Assembly (NCBI GenBank): GCA_021108435.1
Contig: JAIOQY010000177.1
Coordinates: 1-38,784, forward strand
Length of the DNA: 38,784 bases
From: Candidatus Aegiribacteria sp.
Lineage (GTDB): Bacteria; Fermentibacterota; Fermentibacteria; Fermentibacterales; JCC-6
Reading direction: 5' to 3'
Each line of letters opens with the position of its first letter. Position 1 is the stretch's first letter. The position numbers and the translations under genes were made by a program. Below are positions 8,050-15,415 of this stretch, piece after piece. The notes beneath the pieces were generated by a model. It had not been told where the DNA came from. It saw only the letters and a list, made by a program, of their open reading frames with translations, and did not search any database.

Positions 8050-8852
8050 TTACTTATCCTCCATTTTTCAACCGCATCCCATACTGTCGGTAATTCAAGG
8101 TCTCTGGATGTGGCCAGTACTGAATAGGCAGGTCTTGGGGCGTCAAGATCAAGCTGTGCCCAGGTTGTTTCCTGAATTGTGCCGTTTACATATTCCGCAA
8201 GCATAGTGGCTAGTTCGAAAGGAGTCACCCCGGGACTGCTGGCAAGATGAAAAAGACCGGACCTACCATCAATGATAATCTTCAGAACCGCCCCGGCAAG
8301 ATCGGGCGCGTATGTCAGGCAGGCAACCTGGTCGGTGACAGCTGTAATCATGGCGTTCTCCGACAGCATTCTCCAGAAATACGGAACCATTCCCATTGAT
8401 TCTGAAAACAGCCAGGAAGTTCTTATAACAATATTATCGACAGACCCGCCAAGAGCTTCGGATTCACCCTGAAGTTTACTCTCTCCGTATATGTTAGCGG
8501 GGTACGGAGTATCACCCTCAAGAAATGGTTGAACGCGATCATACCTGCCATTGAAGACATGATCGGTTGAGAAGGTCACCAGTTTCCTGCCCGTGCGGGC
8601 AAGATTCCCGACTCCGTCTCTGTGTACTTCAAAGGCCAGTTCAGGTCTTCTCTGACAAAGATCAACGTCCGTAACAGCAGAACAGTTGATGATCCACTCG
8701 GGATCAGTTCTGTCAATTGCTCTCTTAACCGATTCAATTTCAGTTATGTCCACATCAGGAAGATCAATTCCATCCGCTTCGTTTCCAAGCAGATCCAGAA
8801 ACACTTTTCCCAGCTGCCCGTTTGCACCGGTTATCAGAAATTTCTTCTTCAC
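8046..8852 (-). CDS. dTDP-4-dehydrorhamnose reductase family protein (RmlD/RfbD-like)
   Basis: The product is 268 residues and starts at GTG 8852 after AGAGGA. It is a short-chain dehydrogenase with an N-terminal nucleotide-binding motif (ITGANGQLGKVF, residues 7-18). It also has DPEWIINCSAVTDVD near 55, the catalytic-type STDHVFNGRY near 95 and the YGESKLQGE Tyr/Lys pair near 125. RmlD reduces dTDP-4-dehydro-6-deoxy-L-mannose to dTDP-L-rhamnose with NAD(P)H. No rmlA, rmlB or rmlC lies nearby, so the exact sugar is uncertain. Its place between a CpsB-like phosphatase and GmhA supports a role in cell-surface sugars. Confidence 0.85.
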   Translation of the reverse strand: MKKKFLITGANGQLGKVFLDLLGNEADGIDLPDVDITEIESVKRAIDRTDPEWIINCSAVTDVDLCQRRPELAFEVHRDGVGNLARTGRKLVTFSTDHVFNGRYDRVQPFLEGDTPYPANIYGESKLQGESEALGGSVDNIVIRTSWLFSESMGMVPYFWRMLSENAMITAVTDQVACLTYAPDLAGAVLKIIIDGRSGLFHLASSPGVTPFELATMLAEYVNGTIQETTWAQLDLDAPRPAYSVLATSRDLELPTVWDAVEKWRISK

Positions 8853-8870
8853 TTTTCCTCTTGATTCAAT

Positions 8871-9614
8871 TCATGTCATCAACGGAAGCTTCGGTAATTC
8901 ACAGTTGTTAAGAACCATTTCAGGCATTTTTCCCGTAAGCAGATTGTAAGCACCCGGAGACACTCTGTCTACCTCATGCTTTAATTCTTCCGAAAGCAGG
9001 TTATCGCCGGGGTGGTGGGCATCCGAAGAAAGAACATGAACCATCCCGGTTTCAATAAGCCTCCAGGCTGTTTCATCTGTCGCTCCTGCTCCTGTAAGGC
9101 TTTTGGCGCAGACCTGAATACCGACTCCCATCTCTGAAAGCCTGCCTATCCTTTCCGGTCGAGTCCGGCACCATGAGTATCTCTCCGGATGGGCAAGCAA
9201 TGGTTTGAATCCCTGTTTTAAAACAGCTCTGATTCTCAATAGAGCGAATATCCAGGGCATATTGAATGAATGTTCAACCAGTACCCAGGATGTTCCCGGA
9301 AGGCACAGGACATCAAGAGCATTCGCTGATGGTTTCCACCTGTCAAGCATTACCTCTCTTGCAGCAAGGACAGAGAATTCATCTTCTATTCTCAGTCTGT
9401 TGGCAAAGGAAAGAAATTCAAGTATTCTTTTTGACTGAGAACTGAATACTCTTCCGCTGGTCGAAAGACGAAAATGAGGGGTTGCTACTAAAACAGCGGG
9501 GCGGGTCATCTGTTCTTTCATCTGACTAAAAAGCTGAGTGGATTCTTCCCAGGTTGCAGGGCCATCATCAACACCGGGAACAATATGACAGTGAAGGTCT
9601 ATTAGCTGTTGGAT
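8871..9614 (-). CDS. CpsB/CapC-family PHP-domain tyrosine phosphatase, non-canonical start
   Basis: The product is about 247 residues if it starts at ATC 9614. The PHP metal motifs appear in family order: IDLHCHIVPGVDDGP (residues 5-19), VATPHF (43-48), LLAHPERY (near 141) and SSDAHHPGD (near 196). The first ATG in frame (9521) would cut off the HCH metal ligands and the DDG motif. No ATG, GTG or TTG occurs between the upstream stop and these motifs. AGGAGG (9620-9625) sits exactly 5 nt before the ATC, so ATC is my chosen start. CpsB/CapC enzymes dephosphorylate bacterial tyrosine kinases that control capsule and exopolysaccharide chain length. No such kinase is in the window. It leads the rmlD-gmhA-flippase operon. 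Confidence 0.82.
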   Translation of the reverse strand: MQQLIDLHCHIVPGVDDGPATWEESTQLFSQMKEQMTRPAVLVATPHFRLSTSGRVFSSQSKRILEFLSFANRLRIEDEFSVLAAREVMLDRWKPSANALDVLCLPGTSWVLVEHSFNMPWIFALLRIRAVLKQGFKPLLAHPERYSWCRTRPERIGRLSEMGVGIQVCAKSLTGAGATDETAWRLIETGMVHVLSSDAHHPGDNLLSEELKHEVDRVSPGAYNLLTGKMPEMVLNNCELPKLPLMT

Positions 9615-9625
9615 GGATGCCTCCT
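9612..9625 (-). promoter_or_regulatory. Shine-Dalgarno site deciding an ATC start
   Basis: On the minus strand, a consensus AGGAGG (9625-9620), 5 nt and ATC (9614-9612) precede the CpsB-like reading frame. An ATA (9602-9600), 17 nt from the site, is the only other near-cognate codon before the metal motif. Confidence 0.55.
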
Positions 9626-9667
9626 GACCGGGTAGATGACTGAATACTGTTGGAGGGGAATATAGCC

Positions 9668-10123
9668 ATGACGATGAGTATTGTAATATCCGTCATTCTT
9701 GCTATCCTGATTTTTGTTCCCGCAGCACAGGCGAATGAGGCCAGAGCTCTTGAACGCCTGATGGTTGCTGTATCAGGTCTTGAGGATCTGGGAGATGAAA
9801 TGATCGGTGAACCTGTTACGGGAAGCTTGCCCCTCGGAGACACGGTCTCTCGCGAACTGATATTCACCAGGGAGTATATGTACTTCCTTTACATCTGGTC
9901 AGATTCATATTTCAATATCATTGAATTCTGGTTAATAAATCCTTCAGGTGATATTCACAGCATAGCTGATGGAGGTACTGCAACTCTGGCTGTTTTCCCG
10001 GATACAACGGGAAAATGGAGACTCAATATACTTCTGCATGAAGGAGCGTTTTCGGATACCGCATCATATGCAGCTGCTGTTTTCAGAGCGCCACGATATA
10101 TCAAATACTTTGACCCTGAGTGA
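9668..10123 (+). CDS. Small secreted protein of unknown function
   Basis: The product is 151 residues. ATG 9668 is chosen because GGAGGGG (9652-9658) sits 9 nt ahead and the signal peptide then starts naturally (MTMSIVISVILAILIFV, cleavage near AQA). The mature part is about 130 residues. It has aromatic-rich beta-like stretches (REYMYFLYIWSDSYFNIIEF) and a TTGKWRLNILLHEG segment that resembles a small beta-sandwich such as the pre-peptidase C-terminal type, but I cannot place it. It is divergent from the CpsB-like gene, with only about 50 nt between their starts. It overlaps the methyltransferase gene tail-to-tail by 23 nt. Confidence 0.65.
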   Translation: MTMSIVISVILAILIFVPAAQANEARALERLMVAVSGLEDLGDEMIGEPVTGSLPLGDTVSRELIFTREYMYFLYIWSDSYFNIIEFWLINPSGDIHSIADGGTATLAVFPDTTGKWRLNILLHEGAFSDTASYAAAVFRAPRYIKYFDPE

Positions 10124-10760
10124 TCTTCCTGATAAATTGCTCCGATTCTATCTGAGGAAGAATCTTAAGAGCAGCGGATGAATCTTTCCGCCCGTGCAGA
10201 ATAATGTGACCTGCCGGCTTTCCTGCGGGACCCACCGGTTGAAGTATCTCGGGAGCAATTCCTGCCGACTTACATCCAAGTATCATCTTCGGTAGAAGAG
10301 CGGGTCTGTTGATCATGATGAACAACCCCCCGGAAATAAGCAGATGAGCGGAGGCTCTGATAAAATAGTAGAGGAGCAGATCTGAACCTGACCTGGAGAT
10401 ACGTCGCGTTCTGACAGGACTGCTCCTGCCGGAAGTGATCTTTCCGAATGGAGGATTCATAATTACCGCATCGGTGATTGCACCTGTAAGTATACGCGGA
10501 ACTGCTTCGACATCACAGCATATCCCTGCCAGATCAATGTGTTTTCTCCGGAGTCTGATGGATCTGATCATCATTTGAAGCAATTCTATCTGAACATCGA
10601 TTCCGATCCATCTGCAATCCGCATTCAGGGCGGAGGATGCCAGAATTGCGCCACCGCTTCCACAACCGAGTTCGATCACGACTGAACCGGGAGGAACAGC
10701 AAGAGAAGATGCAAGAAGCAGAGTATCCGTTGTCACAGATGTCATCTGGTCCTGATACAA
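10101..10760 (-). CDS. TrmN6-like SAM-dependent methyltransferase (tRNA1(Val) A37 N6 type)
   Basis: The product is 219 residues and starts at TTG 10760. It is a class I methyltransferase: SAM-binding motif I is VIELGCGSGGAIL (near 28-40), the acidic motif II is WIGIDVQIELL (near 51), and the base-flipping motif is NPPFGK (near 101). The NPPF motif, small size and order of elements match the TrmN6/YfiC family, which methylates N6 of A37 in tRNA-Val. Other N6-adenine or RNA methyltransferases share this motif, so the substrate is an inference. Its 3' end overlaps the convergent secreted-protein gene. Confidence 0.78.
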   Translation of the reverse strand: MYQDQMTSVTTDTLLLASSLAVPPGSVVIELGCGSGGAILASSALNADCRWIGIDVQIELLQMMIRSIRLRRKHIDLAGICCDVEAVPRILTGAITDAVIMNPPFGKITSGRSSPVRTRRISRSGSDLLLYYFIRASAHLLISGGLFIMINRPALLPKMILGCKSAGIAPEILQPVGPAGKPAGHIILHGRKDSSAALKILPQIESEQFIRKITQGQSI

Positions 10761-10794
10761 TTAGATATCGCAGGGAAGGACAACCGTCTCACAG

Positions 10795-11406
10795 CTACCT
10801 GTAAGAAGCCTTGGCTGCACCCCATGTGTAATGCTCTTCGGTGTAATCTCCATGTCTGTAATCAGACCATCTTTTTATCGACCATAACCCGTAGTTGTCC
10901 TCGATCATTAGAAATATCACTCGTCCTCTGGCCGGGTTGTCCCATCCGCAATACTCACTGCCTGCTGCTACTATTTCATAGTCCCGGAATATCTCGGCTG
11001 AATCGGATGGTGCCACCGGATCTGGAAACTCGGCGACAGTGCTCATTATGAAGGACGCCTTGGTGGAATCCGGGAATCCCGAACCTTCAACCGCGGCAAA
11101 AATATTCAGTACCGTGTTCTGCTCAACTTCATAATCCCAGTTGCTGAAATCCCATGAATACTCTGCTATGTCGGCGTCATCCGCCAGAAACATATAGGAG
11201 GAATCACAGCATGCCATGAACATCGAGATGGATCTGCCCTCAAAGGAATTTGAAAGATTTAATACTACTGTGGAAGGGGCATATGGCTGATACCAGGGGA
11301 TGTCATCATTGGGATTTGGATACTCCGGGTCTCTGGGATCAAAAAATGAACATGAGACGGCAAGAAGCAGTATGGAGATGCTTGACAGAATGAGCAGAGT
11401 TTTCAT
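10795..11406 (-). CDS. Lipoprotein of unknown function
   Basis: The product is 203 residues. A lipoprotein signal with lipobox LAVSC (Cys 19) is followed by a Pro/Asp-rich linker (FFDPRDPEYPNPNDDIPWYQ). The rest is a single soluble domain rich in Tyr and Trp with several Cys. Near the end comes a stretch of the kind RVIFLMIEDNYGLWSIKRW, seen in NTF2-like or lumazine-like folds where a Trp-x-Ile-x-x-Trp pattern ends the domain. I do not recognise the family. It follows the barrel protein gene at 15 nt, so the two are likely co-expressed and may both act at the outer membrane. Confidence 0.7.
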   Translation of the reverse strand: MKTLLILSSISILLLAVSCSFFDPRDPEYPNPNDDIPWYQPYAPSTVVLNLSNSFEGRSISMFMACCDSSYMFLADDADIAEYSWDFSNWDYEVEQNTVLNIFAAVEGSGFPDSTKASFIMSTVAEFPDPVAPSDSAEIFRDYEIVAAGSEYCGWDNPARGRVIFLMIEDNYGLWSIKRWSDYRHGDYTEEHYTWGAAKASYR

Positions 11407-11421
11407 TTGTTCACCTTCAGT

Positions 11422-13245
11422 CTAGAACTGGTAATTAAGCCCGACATCAGCCTTCCAGTAGCTTGGTCTGTCATCTGAATAAAAGGTCCTTGTTACGCGG
11501 AGAGACAGAATTCCATTATTCAGGTTCATTCTCGTCCGCAGCCCGACATGGTGCATGTGATCGATCAGTGAAGGATTACCGGAAGCTAGATAGTTCCTCT
11601 GAGAGTACTCCCAGGAATAATTGGGAGTGAGCCCGATCTTTTCACTGATGTGAAAACCCATATTCAAGGTAATGGTATTGTTTATTATCTCCTCGGATCT
11701 GCTGAAAACCGAGTTGTCAAAACTTCCCTGATCCCGGAAATCGAATGTGTTGGAAACACCCAGAGTGGTGCTGTCTTCAGATACTCTCATAAATGATGTT
11801 GTGGAAACAAGTCTTCTGAACAGCAGGTCTGATCCTTCAGCTTTGACCTCCGGAAAAAGAAACGTTGTGTAATCAGCACTGATCTTGATTGTTTCCTGCA
11901 GTGTCCAGCTGCCACCCGGAAAATACCTGAATCCCGGGTTGAAACTGTATGTAGATGAAATTTTGCTGTTCGCAGATTGCTCCGCCATCAGATAAACGGT
12001 TTTTCTGCTCTGTCCCTGGATACTCGCATCCAGCGTCACTTTGCTGCTCAGCGGGATCTCCGCGGAAAGAGAAAGAGCTTCCCTCAGTATATCGTAATCG
12101 TTGTTATCCCTGTATTCATTCCCAAAGCCATCAGTCCATTCTCCATATGTATCAGACTTGCTAAGCTGAATCAGCCGTTCAAATGTAATCCGGCTGTCCC
12201 CCGGAGTATATTGAAGGTTGGACGAAAAGACTCTGTTATCACTGATATCGTATACATCGAAAAGTGTCGAAACTCCCGTGGCTGTACGTTTTCTATCGTT
12301 ACGATTGAGTGAGCGAGAGAGAGACATGGTCAGTTCAAGATCATCAATTATCTGATATCGCAGGGAAGAAGAGATACTTCGCTTTCGATCCAGCCTGTCC
12401 CGTACATCTCCCTCGGAACTGCTGGTATCAGGATCATCCTCTTCCCAGAAATGATCCATGTAATCCCATCCGGTAGTAATCTCCATACTCAGATACTCAA
12501 ATGGAGACGGTATTACAAAAGTCAGGTCACTGTACCAGTTATCCTGCCACATACAATTGGCCGAATCATGATATACGGAAAACTGGCTTGATGCTCCGGC
12601 CTGAGCGGTAAGATTGCCGCCGTTGAAAACCTGCGGAAATCCGTAACTCAGCCTGGCGGTAAGCTGATCAGTTCCTTTATCTATCTTATCACCATTTCTT
12701 CTCTCCTCTCCAAATGTAATATTCGCGTTAAGAGTACTGAAAATGTTTTTACTCAGGGAGATGTCTACATCGCTCACTCCTCCCTGATCATGGCCTGTTA
12801 TTGTGCTGTCTCCGGATGGGTTCATGTAATCCACGAAATGTGCTCCGAGTTTCATATCGATCGACAGCCATGATGTCGGAGAATAACGTATCTGACCAGA
12901 GGTGGTGTTTTCCAGCTGATCCTTGATTAAAGTACCATAGCTCTCTTTAGTGCTGATATTTCTGGAAAGATTTATTCCGAACTCCAGTCCGGATCCGGGA
13001 CGAAATGTCACGCTGGCGGATCCGTTACGGTTTTCAGTAAAACTCTGATTGCCCTTTTCCTTCTTTGCTGAGAATGAAGCATTGGCATTCATTGTGATCC
13101 TGGATGTGAGCTGGTGCACCAGAGATATTGAATTTAGAAGTGTACGGCTATCCTTGATTTGATCAAGTGAAATATCATATCCCACTGAAACAGCTTTGAG
13201 TACTGAAATAAACAGAATAAGCAGTAATACTATGGATTTCTTCAT
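11422..13245 (-). CDS. Outer-membrane beta-barrel-like protein
   Basis: The product is 607 residues. A signal peptide (MKKSIVLLLILFISVLKAVS) is followed by continuous alternating polar/hydrophobic stretches of 9-12 residues with Asn/Asp-rich turns. Examples are SASVTFRPGSGLEFGINLSR near 80 and TITLNMGFHISEKIGL near 530. The chain ends ADVGLNYQF, a terminal aromatic typical of barrels assembled by BamA. I count room for well over 20 strands, but no named porin or receptor family is recognisable. The start overlaps the ksgA stop by 4 nt (ATGA), which links it to an rRNA methylase transcript. The lipoprotein gene follows it. Confidence 0.75.
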   Translation of the reverse strand: MKKSIVLLLILFISVLKAVSVGYDISLDQIKDSRTLLNSISLVHQLTSRITMNANASFSAKKEKGNQSFTENRNGSASVTFRPGSGLEFGINLSRNISTKESYGTLIKDQLENTTSGQIRYSPTSWLSIDMKLGAHFVDYMNPSGDSTITGHDQGGVSDVDISLSKNIFSTLNANITFGEERRNGDKIDKGTDQLTARLSYGFPQVFNGGNLTAQAGASSQFSVYHDSANCMWQDNWYSDLTFVIPSPFEYLSMEITTGWDYMDHFWEEDDPDTSSSEGDVRDRLDRKRSISSSLRYQIIDDLELTMSLSRSLNRNDRKRTATGVSTLFDVYDISDNRVFSSNLQYTPGDSRITFERLIQLSKSDTYGEWTDGFGNEYRDNNDYDILREALSLSAEIPLSSKVTLDASIQGQSRKTVYLMAEQSANSKISSTYSFNPGFRYFPGGSWTLQETIKISADYTTFLFPEVKAEGSDLLFRRLVSTTSFMRVSEDSTTLGVSNTFDFRDQGSFDNSVFSRSEEIINNTITLNMGFHISEKIGLTPNYSWEYSQRNYLASGNPSLIDHMHHVGLRTRMNLNNGILSLRVTRTFYSDDRPSYWKADVGLNYQF

Positions 13246-14057
13246 TGTAGATTCTCCGCGAGTCTGACAAACATCTCGGGCTTTATCTGCTCTGCCCTCA
13301 GGCCTGTGTCGATTCCTGTCCTGGCCAGAATCTCCAATGACTGATCTCGGCCTAAAACCGGCTTCAGATTGTTGAGAATGGTTTTCCTCCTGGAAGAAAA
13401 TGATATACTTACAATTCTTCTGAATTCACTGAACAGCTCGCGAGAAACCATCGGCTCGGTTCGTTTCTCAAGAACCACAACCCTTGAGTAAACCACAGGA
13501 GCAGGGTAAAAATCCTCCGGGTCAGCATCAAGAAGTGTCCGTACAGTATAATACGGCCATATCTTCAAAGCCAGTTTTCCGTACTGCTTTCCCCCGTCTA
13601 ACGTAGACAGCCTTATAGCAACTTCCCGCTGAAGCATCAGGACAGCCTTCTGCACCTGATCAAAACCCTCCTCAAGCATTCTGAACAGTATTGGAGAGGA
13701 TATTGAATAAGGAAGGTTACCCGCAACTGTATGAAACGGAAATCCCGGTAAAGTCTCTGGATTCACGCTGAGTATATCACCTCTTGTCACTGAGAGGGCT
13801 TCATCTTTGAACCTTTTTCGAAGAACATCCACCATTTCCGGAGAAATTTCTACAGCGGAAAGAGATCCGCAACGGCCAATCAGTTTTTCAGTAAGAGCGC
13901 CGAATCCGGGGCCTATTTCAAGAACGCTTCCGGATGTTGAGACTTCCTCAGCGATTCTGGACGCAATATAACTGTTAACAAGAAAACTCTGCCCGAGTTT
14001 TCTATTCGGAATAATCCCTGCACTCTTTAGAAATCGGCGCAGTTCGGTGATAAACAT
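13242..14057 (-). CDS. ksgA: 16S rRNA (adenine1518-N6/adenine1519-N6) dimethyltransferase
   Basis: The product is 271 residues, the usual KsgA length. The family motifs are NRKLGQSFLVN (18-28), the SAM motif VLEIGPGFGALTEKL (45-59), the acidic AVEISPEM near 68 and the catalytic NLPYSISSPILFRM near 114-127. KsgA dimethylates two adjacent adenines in helix 45 during small-subunit assembly. Its start touches the stop of the TatD-radical SAM gene (TAATG), and its end overlaps the barrel gene. TatD next to KsgA is a common bacterial order. Confidence 0.96.
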   Translation of the reverse strand: MFITELRRFLKSAGIIPNRKLGQSFLVNSYIASRIAEEVSTSGSVLEIGPGFGALTEKLIGRCGSLSAVEISPEMVDVLRKRFKDEALSVTRGDILSVNPETLPGFPFHTVAGNLPYSISSPILFRMLEEGFDQVQKAVLMLQREVAIRLSTLDGGKQYGKLALKIWPYYTVRTLLDADPEDFYPAPVVYSRVVVLEKRTEPMVSRELFSEFRRIVSISFSSRRKTILNNLKPVLGRDQSLEILARTGIDTGLRAEQIKPEMFVRLAENLQ

Positions 14058-15415
14058 TATCCTCTGATCCTGAACGGAAGACTGATCCTATCGGCGTAAG
14101 CAGCAATTGATTTCATATCTACTCCGGGATAACGAACAGCTGTAAGCCTGGTTCTGCATACTTCCCTTGAAAGCTGAATGAATTCCTGCAGCCTGTCCCA
14201 TGCTGAATCATTGTCCGGAACACATACAGCGTTGTACTCTTCCATATCAGACGCGTTGAGGCTCACGCTGACATCATTAAAAGGTTCGAGAAGCCTGAGC
14301 GTTTCTTCAGGAGACAACCTCTCAAGACAGAGACCATTCGTATTGAGCCGAACGGAGAAACCTTTTTCCGAGGCTGTTTTCGCGAGAGTAAGCAGAAGCT
14401 CCGGTCTCATGGTTGGCTCGCCGTATCCGCAAAAAACGATTTCTTCAGCCCATACCGGCTGAAGCGTGCCGATAATATCCATGAGTCTCTTGTCAGAAGG
14501 CTCTTCATGGTGCTTCAGATAGTACCCGCCTATGCCGTCGGTTCTGTCTCTAACGCAGAAACGGCAATGATTTGTACATCTGCCTGTGATATTCATGTAT
14601 ATTCTGTTATAGAGCATGTATACAAGATCCGTTCTGGACACAGGCGCGAGCTGAAAAGCACGAAGCGAATTTTCAAGAAGTATCTTCGAAGCAGCAAGCA
14701 TGTCCATATTCCACAAATCTGCCAGAACCCCGGCTGTGTGTATAACATAGCAGGGTTCGTTTCTTTCCCCACGAACAGGCTCAGGCGCCAGGTAAGGAGC
14801 ATCTGTTTCAACAAGAACCTGTTCTTTCGGCAGTGATTCAGCCAATCTTCTGAGTCTATCATTCCTCCTGTATGTGAGCGGTCCTGCGAACCCGATAAAA
14901 AAACCTCTATCAGCTGCCTCTTGAGCAACCTTATCCGGTCCGGTATAACAATGCATTATTACCGGTACTCCGGGATTCTCGCCCAGAACATCCAGGACAG
15001 TTTCTTCGGCATCTCTGGAATGCACTATCAGTGTCAATCCGAAAATCTCCGCCAGATGAATATGTTTCTCGAAAAGCTCAATCTGGAGCGAAGGGGAAAC
15101 TCTCTTATGAAAAAAGTCCAGTCCTGTTTCTCCCACAGCTAGAACTCCGGGGTATAGCACTGTTCTTGTAATGTCAGTGAACATATCCGCAGAATCGATA
15201 TCTGCATCATTCGGATGGATTCCTGCAGCAGCAAATATCCCCTGATATTCCGATGCTAATTCCGCAGCCTTCCGGCTGCTTGCCGGTGATATTCCGGGAA
15301 CCATTATCCTGGTAACATTGAGCCTGTCTGCATTTGAAAGAACACGCTCAAGATCATCATTGTATCGCTCATCGCAGAGATGACAGTGTGTATCGAAAAA
15401 ACCTACATTCTCCAG
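14057..15415 (-). CDS. TatD-family metal hydrolase fused to a radical SAM domain
   Basis: Counted from CTG 15415 the product is 452 residues. Residues 1-245 or so are TatD: DTHCHLCDERY near 9, AAGIHPND, AVGETGLDFFHK, LIVHSRDAEE, IMHCYTG and VETDAPYLAP. TatD proteins are Mg-dependent DNases or quality-control hydrolases. After a linker comes a radical SAM domain with the cluster motif CTNHCRFC (CX3CX2C) in NITGRCTNHCRFCVRDRTDG, then GYGEPTMRPELL and VSLNASDMEEYN. This matches the TatD-associated radical SAM family, which is more often a separate gene. The first in-frame ATG (15304) would remove the THCH metal ligands, and no ATG, GTG or TTG lies upstream in frame. GGAGG (15423-15427) at 7 nt supports CTG. 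Confidence 0.85.
   Translation of the reverse strand: MENVGFFDTHCHLCDERYNDDLERVLSNADRLNVTRIMVPGISPASSRKAAELASEYQGIFAAAGIHPNDADIDSADMFTDITRTVLYPGVLAVGETGLDFFHKRVSPSLQIELFEKHIHLAEIFGLTLIVHSRDAEETVLDVLGENPGVPVIMHCYTGPDKVAQEAADRGFFIGFAGPLTYRRNDRLRRLAESLPKEQVLVETDAPYLAPEPVRGERNEPCYVIHTAGVLADLWNMDMLAASKILLENSLRAFQLAPVSRTDLVYMLYNRIYMNITGRCTNHCRFCVRDRTDGIGGYYLKHHEEPSDKRLMDIIGTLQPVWAEEIVFCGYGEPTMRPELLLTLAKTASEKGFSVRLNTNGLCLERLSPEETLRLLEPFNDVSVSLNASDMEEYNAVCVPDNDSAWDRLQEFIQLSREVCRTRLTAVRYPGVDMKSIAAYADRISLPFRIRG

Noticed and set aside
9519-9521. First ATG of the CpsB-like frame as its start
   Set aside because: It removes the HCH and DDG motifs required for the metal site, which are encoded directly upstream in frame.
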